From Fundicoccus_A sp052115865 (lineage in GTDB: Bacteria; Bacillota; Bacilli; Lactobacillales; Aerococcaceae), in contig NZ_JBQKME010000001.1 of the NCBI RefSeq assembly GCF_052115865.1, forward strand, positions 496,001 to 560,000: a DNA stretch of 64,000 nucleotides, given 5' to 3'. The notes under the pieces were generated by a model. It did no database searches, was not told the origin of the DNA, and saw only the letters and a program-made list of their open reading frames with translations. Made by a program: the position numbers and the translations under genes. Shown piece by piece: positions 53,774-62,820 of the stretch (the first letter of the stretch is position 1; every line of letters begins with the position of its first letter).

Positions 53774-56164
53774 TTATAGTGGTTGAAAATTATTATTGTT
53801 ATCTAATTCATAAATATTGGACTTTTTGCCATCGTAAAATGATTGCAGATGGTTGATAAATGAATCTTTATTAGTAAGTGTTTCATCTGTCCAATTATCT
53901 TTTTTGATGAAGAAAATTGGCAAGTACCCAAGTTTAGAACCATTATTTACAACACGCCAAAAGTCATCGTTTGATATTCTTTGATTTGATTGAATTTTTG
54001 TTAAATCTGGTACAAAGAAGAAATTAATAATTTGCTTTTTATACGTGGCTGTGCGCCCATATTTCATTTCTTGCATTTGATTATAATCGTCTATCGTATT
54101 AGTGATTGAGGAAATTTGTAACATACTATTATTGATAGTTGATGCGAGAGTAGGGACATCACTTATAATTTCAAGTATCCCTTGTTCTTCTAAGCGTTTA
54201 AAATTGATCGCATGATTTTGTACATCAGTGATAATAAATCTAATTAAATCTAATGGATAGATACTAAAACTGGCTTCAATTAATATTTGAATAAAGTTAA
54301 ATAGTTTTTCAGATAAATTTTGATCAGAATCAAAATCATATAAAAAGACAATTGGCAATTGATGATGAGTCAATTGAGTAAAATCAACTAGATTTTGCTC
54401 GTCCTTATTTCTTTTATCATGGTTCTGGATAAATAATCTATCTGGAAATTGCCCCTTAACTTCATATCCATTCACATTATTAGTAAATAGCCCTTCTCCA
54501 AGGGGTCTCAACTCCTCAAGAATATTAGAAATCGATTGAGTCAAATCTTTTTTATGTTCATTGAGATTCTCGACCTTTTTATGTTTGCTTTCAATAAAGT
54601 TTCTAACTATTGAAATATAGTTGTCATAGTTTCCACGTAATCTATCCATAAGCTTAATTAGTTTAGAAATTGTAGACGATTCAATTTTATTAATCTCATT
54701 CATATATTTACTTTTAACATGATTTATTCGTGAAGAAAGATTATTTAAATAATCTTGTTTAGCCAGGGCATTTTCGAGTTGTTTTATAGCTTCTTCATGA
54801 ATTTGATTTTTCACTTCTTTTTCAGCTTGAGATACTTTGTTTTCGAGCTCTAGTTGCTTCTGTGTATTTAAAGTCAAAATACTATCTGTATTTTGTTGTG
54901 CAAAATGATGACTGATATCATTAATTGATAGGGCTAAATATATTGAGTCGACGTTTTTGTTAATTAATTTATTGATTTCTTTGCGTTTGCCAACAAATAA
55001 CAGTTGCTTTTCATCTAAAAACTGAAGAATTTTGTCGGGAAAAAGCAGTGCATCGTTAGCTTTATAGGCTAAAAATGCGACACCAATTAATAAGATAAGC
55101 ATTATAGGAATCATCAGTATTGTAACTGATATATCGAATAAGCTAATAATCCACCAACTTAAAGCGGCTCCAAGTATACTAAATATGACACTTTTAATAG
55201 TGCTAAATAAAAAACGATCATAAAACAGAGTATAAAGCATTGACCCTACGAATACGGGGATAATAACTTGAAGAATAAGCGAACCAATTGACACGATAAT
55301 AGCTGAAATAAACTGAGATATACCGGGTATTAATAAAACAATTGAAGCACCGAATATAAAAATCAAAGCGGGTAGTAATGCATTAGCTAGAAACTGAGCC
55401 CACTTTGGATAATGATAGACATCCGTTTCAAAGCTAGGAGTCTGGTTTATTTTCTCTATGATATCGTCCAATTTATAATCTGAATAGTCAACGCAATCCG
55501 AATTGTTTATAGATGACCAAAAGTTTTTATCTAACATATTCAAAGAATTAAGTTGGTCAAGTTGATTCCTTATTTGACTGGCATTAGAATGATAATTTAA
55601 ATAATTATGTATATTTTCGTATTCATCAAGATAAATATCTTCAGGATCTTTAATATTATGGATGTGATCTTCGAAATCATTTTTAGCAAAAGTTAGATCA
55701 AAATTATTTATAACTGAGTCCGGTTCAGCCTCAAGCCATTTCTCAATTGATTCGACAGTTAGTAATTCGATAAGATTAGTATGTGTTTTATTTAATAGAT
55801 AATCAATATATTTTTTGATTTTATCTTGCTCAATATTAAGCGCGTCTATATCATTTTGTTCTTTCTTTCGGGCTTCTAAAATATCTGATTGTTCGGTTTT
55901 CTTAATTTCTGAATATTCGTCATAAAATGATGATAGTTCCGAGTATAAGTGTGCATCGATATTTTTAAATTGTGAAATATTGTTATTACTAAATATTTGT
56001 TCAGGTGATCTGCTTGATTGAATATTTGAAATAATATTTTCAGCATGGGATATTTGTTTTTTATTTTCTTGTATATCTTTAGTTATTTTGTTTTTATCGT
56101 TCAACTTTTGTCTATACTCGTTTAACAATTTTTTATAATCATAAAATTGCTTGAGTTTATCCAT
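53774..56164 (-). CDS. Large membrane protein with coiled coils and a degenerate ATPase-like C-terminus
   Basis: 796 residues from the ATG at 56164, after GTGGAGGAAG. Residues 1-130 are coiled coil. Four or five membrane segments lie at about 255-375 (ALLPALIFIFGASIVLLIPG and onward). A second coiled coil follows (400-520), and the C-terminal 230 residues have the strand/helix order of an FtsK-type domain without P-loop (IVFLYDFD, DLIRFIITDVQNH, NFFFVPDLTK, GYLPIFFIKKDN). It is probably the membrane channel or anchor that works with the ATPase next door: a split FtsK. First gene of the operon. Confidence 0.65.
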   Translation of the reverse strand: MDKLKQFYDYKKLLNEYRQKLNDKNKITKDIQENKKQISHAENIISNIQSSRSPEQIFSNNNISQFKNIDAHLYSELSSFYDEYSEIKKTEQSDILEARKKEQNDIDALNIEQDKIKKYIDYLLNKTHTNLIELLTVESIEKWLEAEPDSVINNFDLTFAKNDFEDHIHNIKDPEDIYLDEYENIHNYLNYHSNASQIRNQLDQLNSLNMLDKNFWSSINNSDCVDYSDYKLDDIIEKINQTPSFETDVYHYPKWAQFLANALLPALIFIFGASIVLLIPGISQFISAIIVSIGSLILQVIIPVFVGSMLYTLFYDRFLFSTIKSVIFSILGAALSWWIISLFDISVTILMIPIMLILLIGVAFLAYKANDALLFPDKILQFLDEKQLLFVGKRKEINKLINKNVDSIYLALSINDISHHFAQQNTDSILTLNTQKQLELENKVSQAEKEVKNQIHEEAIKQLENALAKQDYLNNLSSRINHVKSKYMNEINKIESSTISKLIKLMDRLRGNYDNYISIVRNFIESKHKKVENLNEHKKDLTQSISNILEELRPLGEGLFTNNVNGYEVKGQFPDRLFIQNHDKRNKDEQNLVDFTQLTHHQLPIVFLYDFDSDQNLSEKLFNFIQILIEASFSIYPLDLIRFIITDVQNHAINFKRLEEQGILEIISDVPTLASTINNSMLQISSITNTIDDYNQMQEMKYGRTATYKKQIINFFFVPDLTKIQSNQRISNDDFWRVVNNGSKLGYLPIFFIKKDNWTDETLTNKDSFINHLQSFYDGKKSNIYELDNNNNFQPL

Positions 56165-56381
56165 GATAGCTTCCTCCACTAGTTCATTATCTAACTATAT
56201 AATATACCAATTTTTAAAATTAAGTCCATAAGTGCATTGGAAATTATTGATTTTTAATCTAGTTTTATCAAACATATGTTATAGGAGGTGCTTCTTTTCG
56301 ACTTGCTTTGGCTCTAGCGTTCAGCACTCTTATCTAAGAATAGGGTCAAGGAGGAAAGTGAAAAGGTCCTTGACGTTGTAC

Positions 56382-56950
56382 TTAGCCTAGATAGAAGCTC
56401 CTTGTCGCTAGCCTAAGAAACCTCTCTAGTAAAGTAATCCGAGACAATGTCATTTGTTGACTTAAATCCAATATTTTTCGATGAATATTATTGCCTCGAT
56501 TAACGTAGCACCGATGGGCTTTCTTTAGAGCTTTTACACTGGTAAATTCACGACAAGTATAAAAGCGCTCCACATCTTCACGATGGCTTCGCTCGACGAT
56601 ACCGTTTTGACAGGTTGAATAAGTACATATCTTCTTAAACTCTATCCTTTTAAATTTGAGAATTTCCTCAAAGATTGTGAGTTGCTCTGTGACATCTGCA
56701 TCTTTGGTAAATTCGAGACCATTATTGGTTTGAACCGTTTTAAAGGAAAAACCTAAACCTTCCTCTAAATTCAATAGAAAGTTTGTCGTAAAATGGTAAT
56801 ATCATATTCCACGCGTATCAACTTTAAGCAATACATAGGGACATACTTAATGTCAATTAGGACCTTATTGCTAGGATGGGTCACCTTCATCACTTTCCAA
56901 GTAGACTTAGGATAGGACTTTTAAATTACAACAAATAAATACTAATGAAA
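56382..56950 (-). pseudogene. DDE transposase relic (IS3/IS481 type)
   Basis: An open part (56382-56774) reads TVQTNNGLEFTKDAD, then QNGIVERSHREDVERFY and NRGNNIHRK. Upstream, in another frame, LIDIKYVPMYCL corresponds to the first catalytic Asp strand. The usual T-D-N-G is T-N-N-G here and the gene is frame-broken, so it is dead. It truncates the histidine kinase gene that follows. Confidence 0.75.
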
Positions 56951-57590
56951 AACTCTATCAAATTTAATACTTATCAGACTATTTTGCCCAGGATCGCAAT
57001 GAGTTTGCGCGTCTCATCCATGATGAACTGATTCAAGATATTTATGTGGCAAAGAATTTATTGTCGATGAAGTCACCAGATATTGCCTATACTAAAGAAG
57101 TGTTAGCTCAACTAGAAGAAAAAGCACGTGACATCATGAATTTCTACCAATACCATTTCTTCGAAAATATGAAACTAGAAGATAACTTGCTGACGATATT
57201 TCAATCGATTCAGGACCTCTATCCTCAGAAAAATTAGATATTCAATATCAAATTGAAGATACGCTCTCCAAATCAATAGATCAACCGACAATTCGATTGG
57301 TGTGCGTGTTGACCAAAGAATTGATTAATAATATCTATAAGCATTCTCAAGGAACTTATTTGTCCTACCAAATTCAACAAGCGGGCCAGGGCATAGCGAT
57401 TGAACTGGAAAGTGATGGTGCAGATGGTCGAGATCTTGACGCGATTCTGTCACCGAAACGTGGCGTTCTGTTGATGAAAATGCTTGTGAATACGCAAAGT
57501 GGAGAGCTTAACTACCAATTGAATGGTGATGTTTTATCCACACGAATTTTACTGAAGGGAGGTCCTCATGAAGTTATTACTTCTCGATGA
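56951..57590 (+). pseudogene. Sensor histidine kinase, 5'-truncated and frame-shifted
   Basis: The HisKA_3 box reads ARLIHDELIQDIYVAKNLL. A stop precedes it near 56978, and a one-base frameshift near 57225 separates it from the ATPase part (LTKELINNIYKHSQGTYLSYQI with the N box). The sensor domain is missing, replaced by the IS relic. It would have phosphorylated the adjoining NarL-type regulator. Confidence 0.75.
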
Positions 57591-58161
57591 TCATCAATTG
57601 TTCGGGCAGAGTTTACAACAATTGTTAGAAGATCAAGCGGAGATTGAATATTGTGACTATGCGAGTGAACCTAATCTATTCTATAAATTCCTGGACAGCA
57701 AGGACTATGATCTCCTCTTGATTGATATTAATCTCAAGGCAGACCTGACAGGCTTCGATGTGGTCCGGCAACTCAGGGAGAATCAGTGTAAATTTCCCGC
57801 TGTCATCTTAACAGCTTATGATTTAGCGAATTATCGAACCTCCGCCTATGAACTAGGTCTGAAGGACTTTATCAATTAGTCGGTTGAAATTGAGGAACTA
57901 TTCCTAAGGCTTAAAGCAGCGAAAGATTGAATGAGTGCACCTCAACCAGAGAAGATTCTTGATCCTCTAACCTCTCGGGAGATTGAACTATTACAAAGCT
58001 CGTCCAGGGTCAAAGCAAGAAAGAGCTAGCCAAGGAATTGTATATTAGCGAACGGACTTTATATAATCATTTGACTAATATTTATAGTAAGTTGAACGCC
58101 AGCAACTTAATTGAAGCCTATAATAAGGCGATGGAACTGGGCTACATTAATCCAGTGATGT
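57568..58161 (+). pseudogene. NarL/LuxR-type response regulator with several lesions
   Basis: The receiver domain is intact (DDHQLFG, phospho-Asp in LLIDINL, ILTAYD, Lys in LGLKDF). TAG at 57877-57879 follows FIN, TGA lies at about 57928, and a one-base shift near 57998 breaks the HTH (KKELAKELYISERTLYNHLTNIYSKL in the other frame). It overlaps the kinase 3' end by 23 bases after GGGAGG. At least three lesions: dead. Confidence 0.8.
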
Positions 58162-58185
58162 AATCTTTTAGAGGAGGGATCAATC

Positions 58186-58401
58186 ATGAAAAATACGGGC
58201 AAATGTCCAAAATGTGGGGGAAAAGATCTGATCTATGTTCCAGGATCTGTAGGTGCTTATGGTACGGGTAATAATATTATGACAGGATTGACCACACTCT
58301 CGGCTGTTTTGGTAAATCGTTATGTCTGTACAAAATGTGGATATACTGAAGAATGGGTAGAAGATGTTCCGAAGTTGAAGAAGACTTATGAGCGTCCATA
58401 A
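58186..58401 (+). CDS. Small double-CxxC zinc-ribbon protein
   Basis: 71 residues after GAGGAGGG. CPKCGGKD and CTKCGYTEEW form one zinc ribbon around a Gly/Ala-rich mid part. It sits directly downstream of the two-component relic. Function unknown. Confidence 0.65.
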   Translation: MKNTGKCPKCGGKDLIYVPGSVGAYGTGNNIMTGLTTLSAVLVNRYVCTKCGYTEEWVEDVPKLKKTYERP

Positions 58402-58427
58402 TAATAGGAAGAAAGGTTCTGAATGAG

Positions 58428-58559
58428 ATGGTCCGTCAAATAATCGATGGCATTCTTTTAATTGTGTTTGTCTATCTTTTTGCTTGCTATACCCTATTTC
58501 TAATACGAGTTTTGCTTTATGGAAAGGTAAGGTATACGGAAGTAAGCATCCGACATTAA
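58428..58559 (+). CDS. Very small membrane protein
   Basis: 43 residues, MVRQIIDGILLIVFVYLFACY at the start, one membrane segment and a basic tail. Weak but plausible GAAAGG site. It follows the zinc-ribbon gene by 26 bases and may be co-transcribed. Confidence 0.4.
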   Translation: MVRQIIDGILLIVFVYLFACYTLFLIRVLLYGKVRYTEVSIRH

Positions 58560-58606
58560 GAGAGAAAATAAGAGGTATATTTTTCTTGTAGAAAGAGGGA
58601 TGAATT

Positions 58607-58708
58607 ATGAAAAAAGAAAATAGAGATGCTCTCCGTGTTTTCATTATTTGCATCTTGGGAGCGATTGCTATATTGTGTATTGCCTACTTATTTAATTTGA
58701 TTTTTTAA
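58607..58708 (+). CDS. Very small membrane protein
   Basis: 33 residues: a charged start (MKKENRDALR) and one membrane segment (VFIICILGAIAILCIAYLF), after GAAAGAGGG. Such peptides often follow regulators and transporters. Function unknown. Confidence 0.45.
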   Translation: MKKENRDALRVFIICILGAIAILCIAYLFNLIF

Positions 58709-58829
58709 TAAAAGCTGTCAAATTATTGTAAGGAAAGCATTTAGGAAAAGGTTATCTTACTGATAAAATTTATCATGGCAGCAAAAAAGCACAATCAACA
58801 TATCAATTTCAATCCATACCTTAATATCG

Positions 58830-58874
58830 ACACATGTTGAGACGGTAGTATTGATGTCACGGGTGGATAAGTAA
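58830..58874 (+). other. Best-preserved rumA/rlmD 3' end (half-site 7)
   Basis: The frame reads THVETVVLMSRVDK and a stop at 58872-58874, the full natural C-terminus of RlmD/RumA. It is preceded by the shared right-end sequence (ATTTCAATCCATACC) and followed by a terminator-like hairpin. It could be the genuine chromosomal end of the target gene or the freshest element boundary. Confidence 0.75.
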
Positions 58875-58904
58875 GCGTGTAATAAGATAAGTAAATAAAG
58901 GCTT

Positions 58905-58955
58905 TCCGTGATTTGAGATCTGGTTCTAAGCCGGAAGGATAATCACGGATTTTTG
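58905..58955 (+). terminator. Terminator downstream of the rumA end
   Basis: TCCGTGATT pairs with AATCACGGA across a 27-base loop and is followed by T5. Its position fits the native terminator of rumA. Confidence 0.7.
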
Positions 58956-59115
58956 CTTTGAGGGAAGTTATCCAAGAATGATGAAATAAAAAAATATCAG
59001 CCGAAATAATTGTTGATGTGGTGAGTTGACAAAATAGCTGGTAAAAATTATGTAGATGGATGTAAATGAATAGTTATTTTTAAGGATATGTTATTTTTAA
59101 TTGCTTCATTTCATA

Positions 59116-59165
59116 TTGACTGGAACGGTCAATTTTGATGCGCTCTAAATGACCGGTTGGGTCAT
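59116..59165 (+). promoter_or_regulatory. Two palindromic operators upstream of the TetR-ABC operon
   Basis: TTGAC-TGGAACG-GTCAA at 59116-59132 and ATGACC-GGTTG-GGTCAT at 59149-59165 share TGAC/GGTCA half-sites, with centres 33 bases apart. The first overlaps a TTGACT -35 box. They are probable binding sites of the TetR product encoded next. Confidence 0.7.
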
Positions 59166-59187
59166 CAGTTTATTAAGAAAGGTGGTT

Positions 59188-59814
59188 ATGATTATTTATT
59201 CAAAATTTAATAACTTAAAACCAGAAAAACAAAAGCAAATTATTAACGCAGCTATAAAAGAATTTGTCCAAAGTGGTTTTGAAAAAGCATCTACTAACGA
59301 AATTGTAAAAAGAGCTAATATTTCAAAAGGCTCGCTGTTTAACTATTTTAATAGTAAAAAGGATCTTTACTTGTACTTGATTGAGTATGGTAATCAAGTA
59401 ATCGTGAATCTAAATGAACAAATTGACTTGTCTGAAAATGATCTATTTAAAAGAATCGAAAGAGTTGGTTTACAAAAGTTCTATGTTCAACAAAAGTACC
59501 CACAGGTATTCGATTTCTTGGCATCAACTAAACAAGAGGAGTCTGTAGAAGTAAAGGATATCATTAAACAAAGGCTCAATCCAATCTATAATCAAGCCAT
59601 GAATAAATTATATAAAGACATTGATTACTCTAAATTCCGGGAAGGAATTGATATTGAAAAAGCAATTGAGATTTTGAATTGGACGATGTTTGGTATAGGA
59701 GAGAAAGGACTAAAGGAATTGGTTACCTTTGAGGATATTGGTAAATTTGGAGAGAAATATCTAGAAGAGTGGAACGTTTATGCCGAATTACTGAAATACA
59801 GCTTCTATAAATAA
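59188..59814 (+). CDS. TetR-family regulator of the ABC exporter
   Basis: About 208 residues from the ATG at 59188 after GAAAGGTGG; an earlier ATG at 59149 lies inside an operator. HTH: ASTNEIVKRANISKGSLFNYFNSKKDLY. It leads a TetR, ATPase, permease unit, the usual layout for drug- or toxin-inducible export, and probably represses it. Confidence 0.88.
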   Translation: MIIYSKFNNLKPEKQKQIINAAIKEFVQSGFEKASTNEIVKRANISKGSLFNYFNSKKDLYLYLIEYGNQVIVNLNEQIDLSENDLFKRIERVGLQKFYVQQKYPQVFDFLASTKQEESVEVKDIIKQRLNPIYNQAMNKLYKDIDYSKFREGIDIEKAIEILNWTMFGIGEKGLKELVTFEDIGKFGEKYLEEWNVYAELLKYSFYK

Positions 59815-59897
59815 AACTGAATTAAAGGTGTATTGAAATGAAAACATAGTAGCTTTAGATTTTTATCTAAAAAATTTTAAAAGAGGGTGTCTATATT

Positions 59898-60779
59898 ATG
59901 ACCGATATTGTAAAGGTACAAGGATTACAAAAAAAGTTTGGTAAATTTCAAGCATTGCGTGACGTGTCGTTCACGATAAAGTCGGGGGAAGTGGTTGGGT
60001 TTATTGGTCCTAATGGTGCTGGGAAATCTACAACTATTCGTGCCCTATTAGGTATTATAAAACGTGATGCTGGTATTGCCGAGATATTCGGTAAGGACGT
60101 TTGGAAGGATAGTCTTGAAATTCATAAGCGCATTTCTTATGTCCCTGGAGATGTTGCCCTTTGGGGAAGTTTAACGGGGGGAGAAATTATCGATCTCTTC
60201 ATCAAATTACATGGTAGTGGAGATAAAGAAAAGCGCGATTATTTAATTAAACGTTTTGATTTAGACCCTAAGAAAAAAGCCAAAGGATATTCAAAAGGAA
60301 ATCGTCAAAAAGTTGGATTGATTGCAGCATTATCTGTTGATTCTGATTTATATATTTTTGATGAACCGACATCTGGTCTTGATCCTTTAATGGAACAAGT
60401 TTTCCAAGAAGAAGTTGAAAAAATTAAAGCATCTGGTAAAGCTATTTTATTGTCCTCCCATATTTTAAGTGAGGTAGAACGATTAGCAGATAAGGTTGTA
60501 ATTATACGCCAAGGTGAAATTGTTGAAACTGGAACCCTTGATGAATTACGACATTTAACTCGGTCTACTGTCACTTTAGTGACAAGTGGAGATGTATCAA
60601 AAATGGCTTTTGTAGATGGAGTACATGATTTTATTCAAAATGATAGCCAAGCAACATTCTCTGCCGATAATCAATATCTCAATAATATTTTGATTGAAGC
60701 TAGCAAATTAGGTGTCACAAGGTTTGAATCTATACCGCCAACACTCGAAGATTTGTTTATGCGTCATTATGAAAGCTAA
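59898..60779 (+). CDS. ABC-2 exporter ATP-binding protein
   Basis: 293 residues after AGAGGGTG. Walker A GPNGAGKST, signature YSKGNRQKVG (variant of LSGGQ), Walker B LYIFDEPTSGLD, then SSHILSEVERLAD. C-terminal regulatory extension of about 80 residues. It energises the permease encoded next. Confidence 0.92.
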   Translation: MTDIVKVQGLQKKFGKFQALRDVSFTIKSGEVVGFIGPNGAGKSTTIRALLGIIKRDAGIAEIFGKDVWKDSLEIHKRISYVPGDVALWGSLTGGEIIDLFIKLHGSGDKEKRDYLIKRFDLDPKKKAKGYSKGNRQKVGLIAALSVDSDLYIFDEPTSGLDPLMEQVFQEEVEKIKASGKAILLSSHILSEVERLADKVVIIRQGEIVETGTLDELRHLTRSTVTLVTSGDVSKMAFVDGVHDFIQNDSQATFSADNQYLNNILIEASKLGVTRFESIPPTLEDLFMRHYES

Positions 60780-60801
60780 ACCGTGGGAAGGAGGAAAAAT
60801 T

Positions 60802-62418
60802 ATTATAAAAGAAAAATTCGCTCGTTGGGACACATTGTTTTTACAGTATTTAAAACGAGATTGGAAAAAAATTATTATATGGGTATTGGGACTTGGCATG
60901 TTTTCGGCTGGATTTGTTCCAGCTTTCAAAGAAATAGCAAAAGGGCAAGGTTTAGTCGGAATGTTCGAAACTTTGCAAAACCCCGCAATGATCTCTATGG
61001 TGGGTCCGACTCCAGTTGAAACAGGAGCTGATTATACCTTAGGAGCAATGTATGCGCATGAAATGTTGTTGTTTTGTGGTTTGTTTGCGATGATAATATC
61101 TATTTTACACGTGATAGGTCATACTCGTAAAGAAGAAGATCTTGGCCTTACTGAGCTAGTGCGTTCATTTCAAATAGGTCGTCAAGCAAATTCTCTTGCA
61201 GCAATAGCAGAGATAGTCTGCATCAATGGTCTACTAGCACTGTTTATTGCAGGAGTAATGATAAGTTTCGGGGCCGATACGATTTCTATTTTTGGTTCCG
61301 TGTTATACGGGGCATCAATCGGAATGGCAGGGATTATTGGTGCTGGGATTGCTCTAATAATGGCACAAATTATGCCCACGTCATCGGCTGCAACGGGATC
61401 ATCTTTAGGAATTGTAGGATTACTTTACATTGTTCGTGCTGGAACAGATGTCTCCAATGTTGACTTATCTATGATGAATCCTATGGGATGGACATATTTA
61501 ACTTTTCCTTTTACAGATAATAATTGGTTTCCACTTATTTTTGCTTTAATTTTCAGTATAATAGTGGTGTTCATAGCTTTTTCACTTGAAGGTGGCCGCG
61601 ATATGGGGGCTGGATATTTACCGCAAAGAGAAGGGCGTGAAAGTGCAAAGCAGTCTTTGCTGTCCGTCCGGGGATTATTTATAAAGATTAATAAAGGTGT
61701 CATCATTAGTTGGTTAATCGCATTTGTTGTTATGGGCGCTGCCTATGGTTCGATTTATGGAGATATGCAGACATTCCTAGAAAGTAATGAAATGATGAAA
61801 CAAATGTTTTCTCAAGCAGGATTTTCTATTGAAGAATCATTCACTGGCACAATTATGATGGTTTTGATTAGTTTGGTTTCTATTCTACCAATTGCGATTG
61901 TAAATAAACTCTTTTCTGAAGAAAGACGATTACACTTAAGTCAGATTTATGCAACAAAAGTAACCCGCAGTCAATTGTATTGGACTAGTATAGGGTTATC
62001 GATATTAGGAGGATTATTAGGAGTTTTATTAGCAGCAGGTAGTCTTGGGGGTACTGCTATCTCTGCGATGGGGAATAGCGGAGAGATGGATATAGTTGAC
62101 TTTTTTGCTGCTGGCTTTAACCTTTTCCCTTCTGTTTTATTCTTTATAGGTCTAGCAGCGTTAGCTCTTGGATGGGCACCGAAACTAGGTAAAATAGTGT
62201 ATATTTATCTTACATTCTCTTTTTTATTAAATTATTTTAGCGGCTTAATAGACCTTCCGGAATGGTTTTTAAATACTGCTATACAAAGTTGGATGCCTCA
62301 AATGCCAATGGATGATTTTGAAGCATCAGTTTTTCTTACAGTTACTATGATTAGCATTGCTTTAATAGTAATAGGTTTCTTGGGTTATAGTAGACGGGAT
62401 ATGAATGAAGGAGCTTAA
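60802..62418 (+). CDS. ABC-2 exporter permease, 12-segment (polyketide-antibiotic exporter type)
   Basis: About 538 residues with two halves of six membrane segments each (e.g. IIIWVLGLGMFSAGFVPAF; GVIISWLIAFVVMGAAYG). A strong GGAAGGAGGAAAAA site (60786-60799) is followed by ATT ATT ATA, not ATG. The choices are a rare ATT start (60799 or 60802) or the ATG at 60769 inside the ATPase gene, which has no site of its own. Family members export polyketides, peptides or other drugs. Confidence 0.82.
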   Translation: MIKEKFARWDTLFLQYLKRDWKKIIIWVLGLGMFSAGFVPAFKEIAKGQGLVGMFETLQNPAMISMVGPTPVETGADYTLGAMYAHEMLLFCGLFAMIISILHVIGHTRKEEDLGLTELVRSFQIGRQANSLAAIAEIVCINGLLALFIAGVMISFGADTISIFGSVLYGASIGMAGIIGAGIALIMAQIMPTSSAATGSSLGIVGLLYIVRAGTDVSNVDLSMMNPMGWTYLTFPFTDNNWFPLIFALIFSIIVVFIAFSLEGGRDMGAGYLPQREGRESAKQSLLSVRGLFIKINKGVIISWLIAFVVMGAAYGSIYGDMQTFLESNEMMKQMFSQAGFSIEESFTGTIMMVLISLVSILPIAIVNKLFSEERRLHLSQIYATKVTRSQLYWTSIGLSILGGLLGVLLAAGSLGGTAISAMGNSGEMDIVDFFAAGFNLFPSVLFFIGLAALALGWAPKLGKIVYIYLTFSFLLNYFSGLIDLPEWFLNTAIQSWMPQMPMDDFEASVFLTVTMISIALIVIGFLGYSRRDMNEGA

Positions 62419-62591
62419 ATTGATTGAATAGTAAATCGTGTAAACTAACGATTTAAATTCTGGTGTTGTAGGTTTTAACATTAATCGATGAAACCAATTA
62501 AATTTTATTATTACAGGTTTCATATATTTGATAAGGATAGAAGTATTCTAAACTAGAATTATATTTCGATTCTTTTGGCAACCATTAGAAA

Positions 62592-62723
62592 GGTAGTCGT
62601 TATGTTCCCACGAACGTACAAATTAGTCGATATGTTCCCGCATATGACAGTTTCACTAAAAATCATAAATACATCAATTCTATCAACTCGTCCCACGTTG
62701 AGTGTGTAGTATTGATGGGAAAG
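62592..62723 (+). other. rumA half-site pair (site 8)
   Basis: VVVMFPRT (62592 on) and VDMFPHM (62626 on) are two upstream halves. CAC GTT GAG TGT GTA GTA TTG ATG (HVECVVLM) at 62694 is the downstream half. The 52 bases between contain ATCAATTCTATCAACTC, related to the other right ends. The TetR-ABC unit thus lies between half-sites 7 and 8. The 170 bases before it hold nothing recognisable. Confidence 0.65.
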
Positions 62724-62820
62724 TCAGAGAATAAAAGCTTGATATAATGAGGTTCTTGGTGAATCTTATAAGAATTTATGCTAATGGATAGGTTACACTA
62801 AGTTGGAAAGATAAAATAAC

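Noticed and set aside
58180..58653. 157-codon minus-strand frame opposite the zinc-ribbon gene
   Set aside because: It is a shadow of the plus-strand gene with clear ribosome site and CxxC motifs; its own sequence shows no domain.
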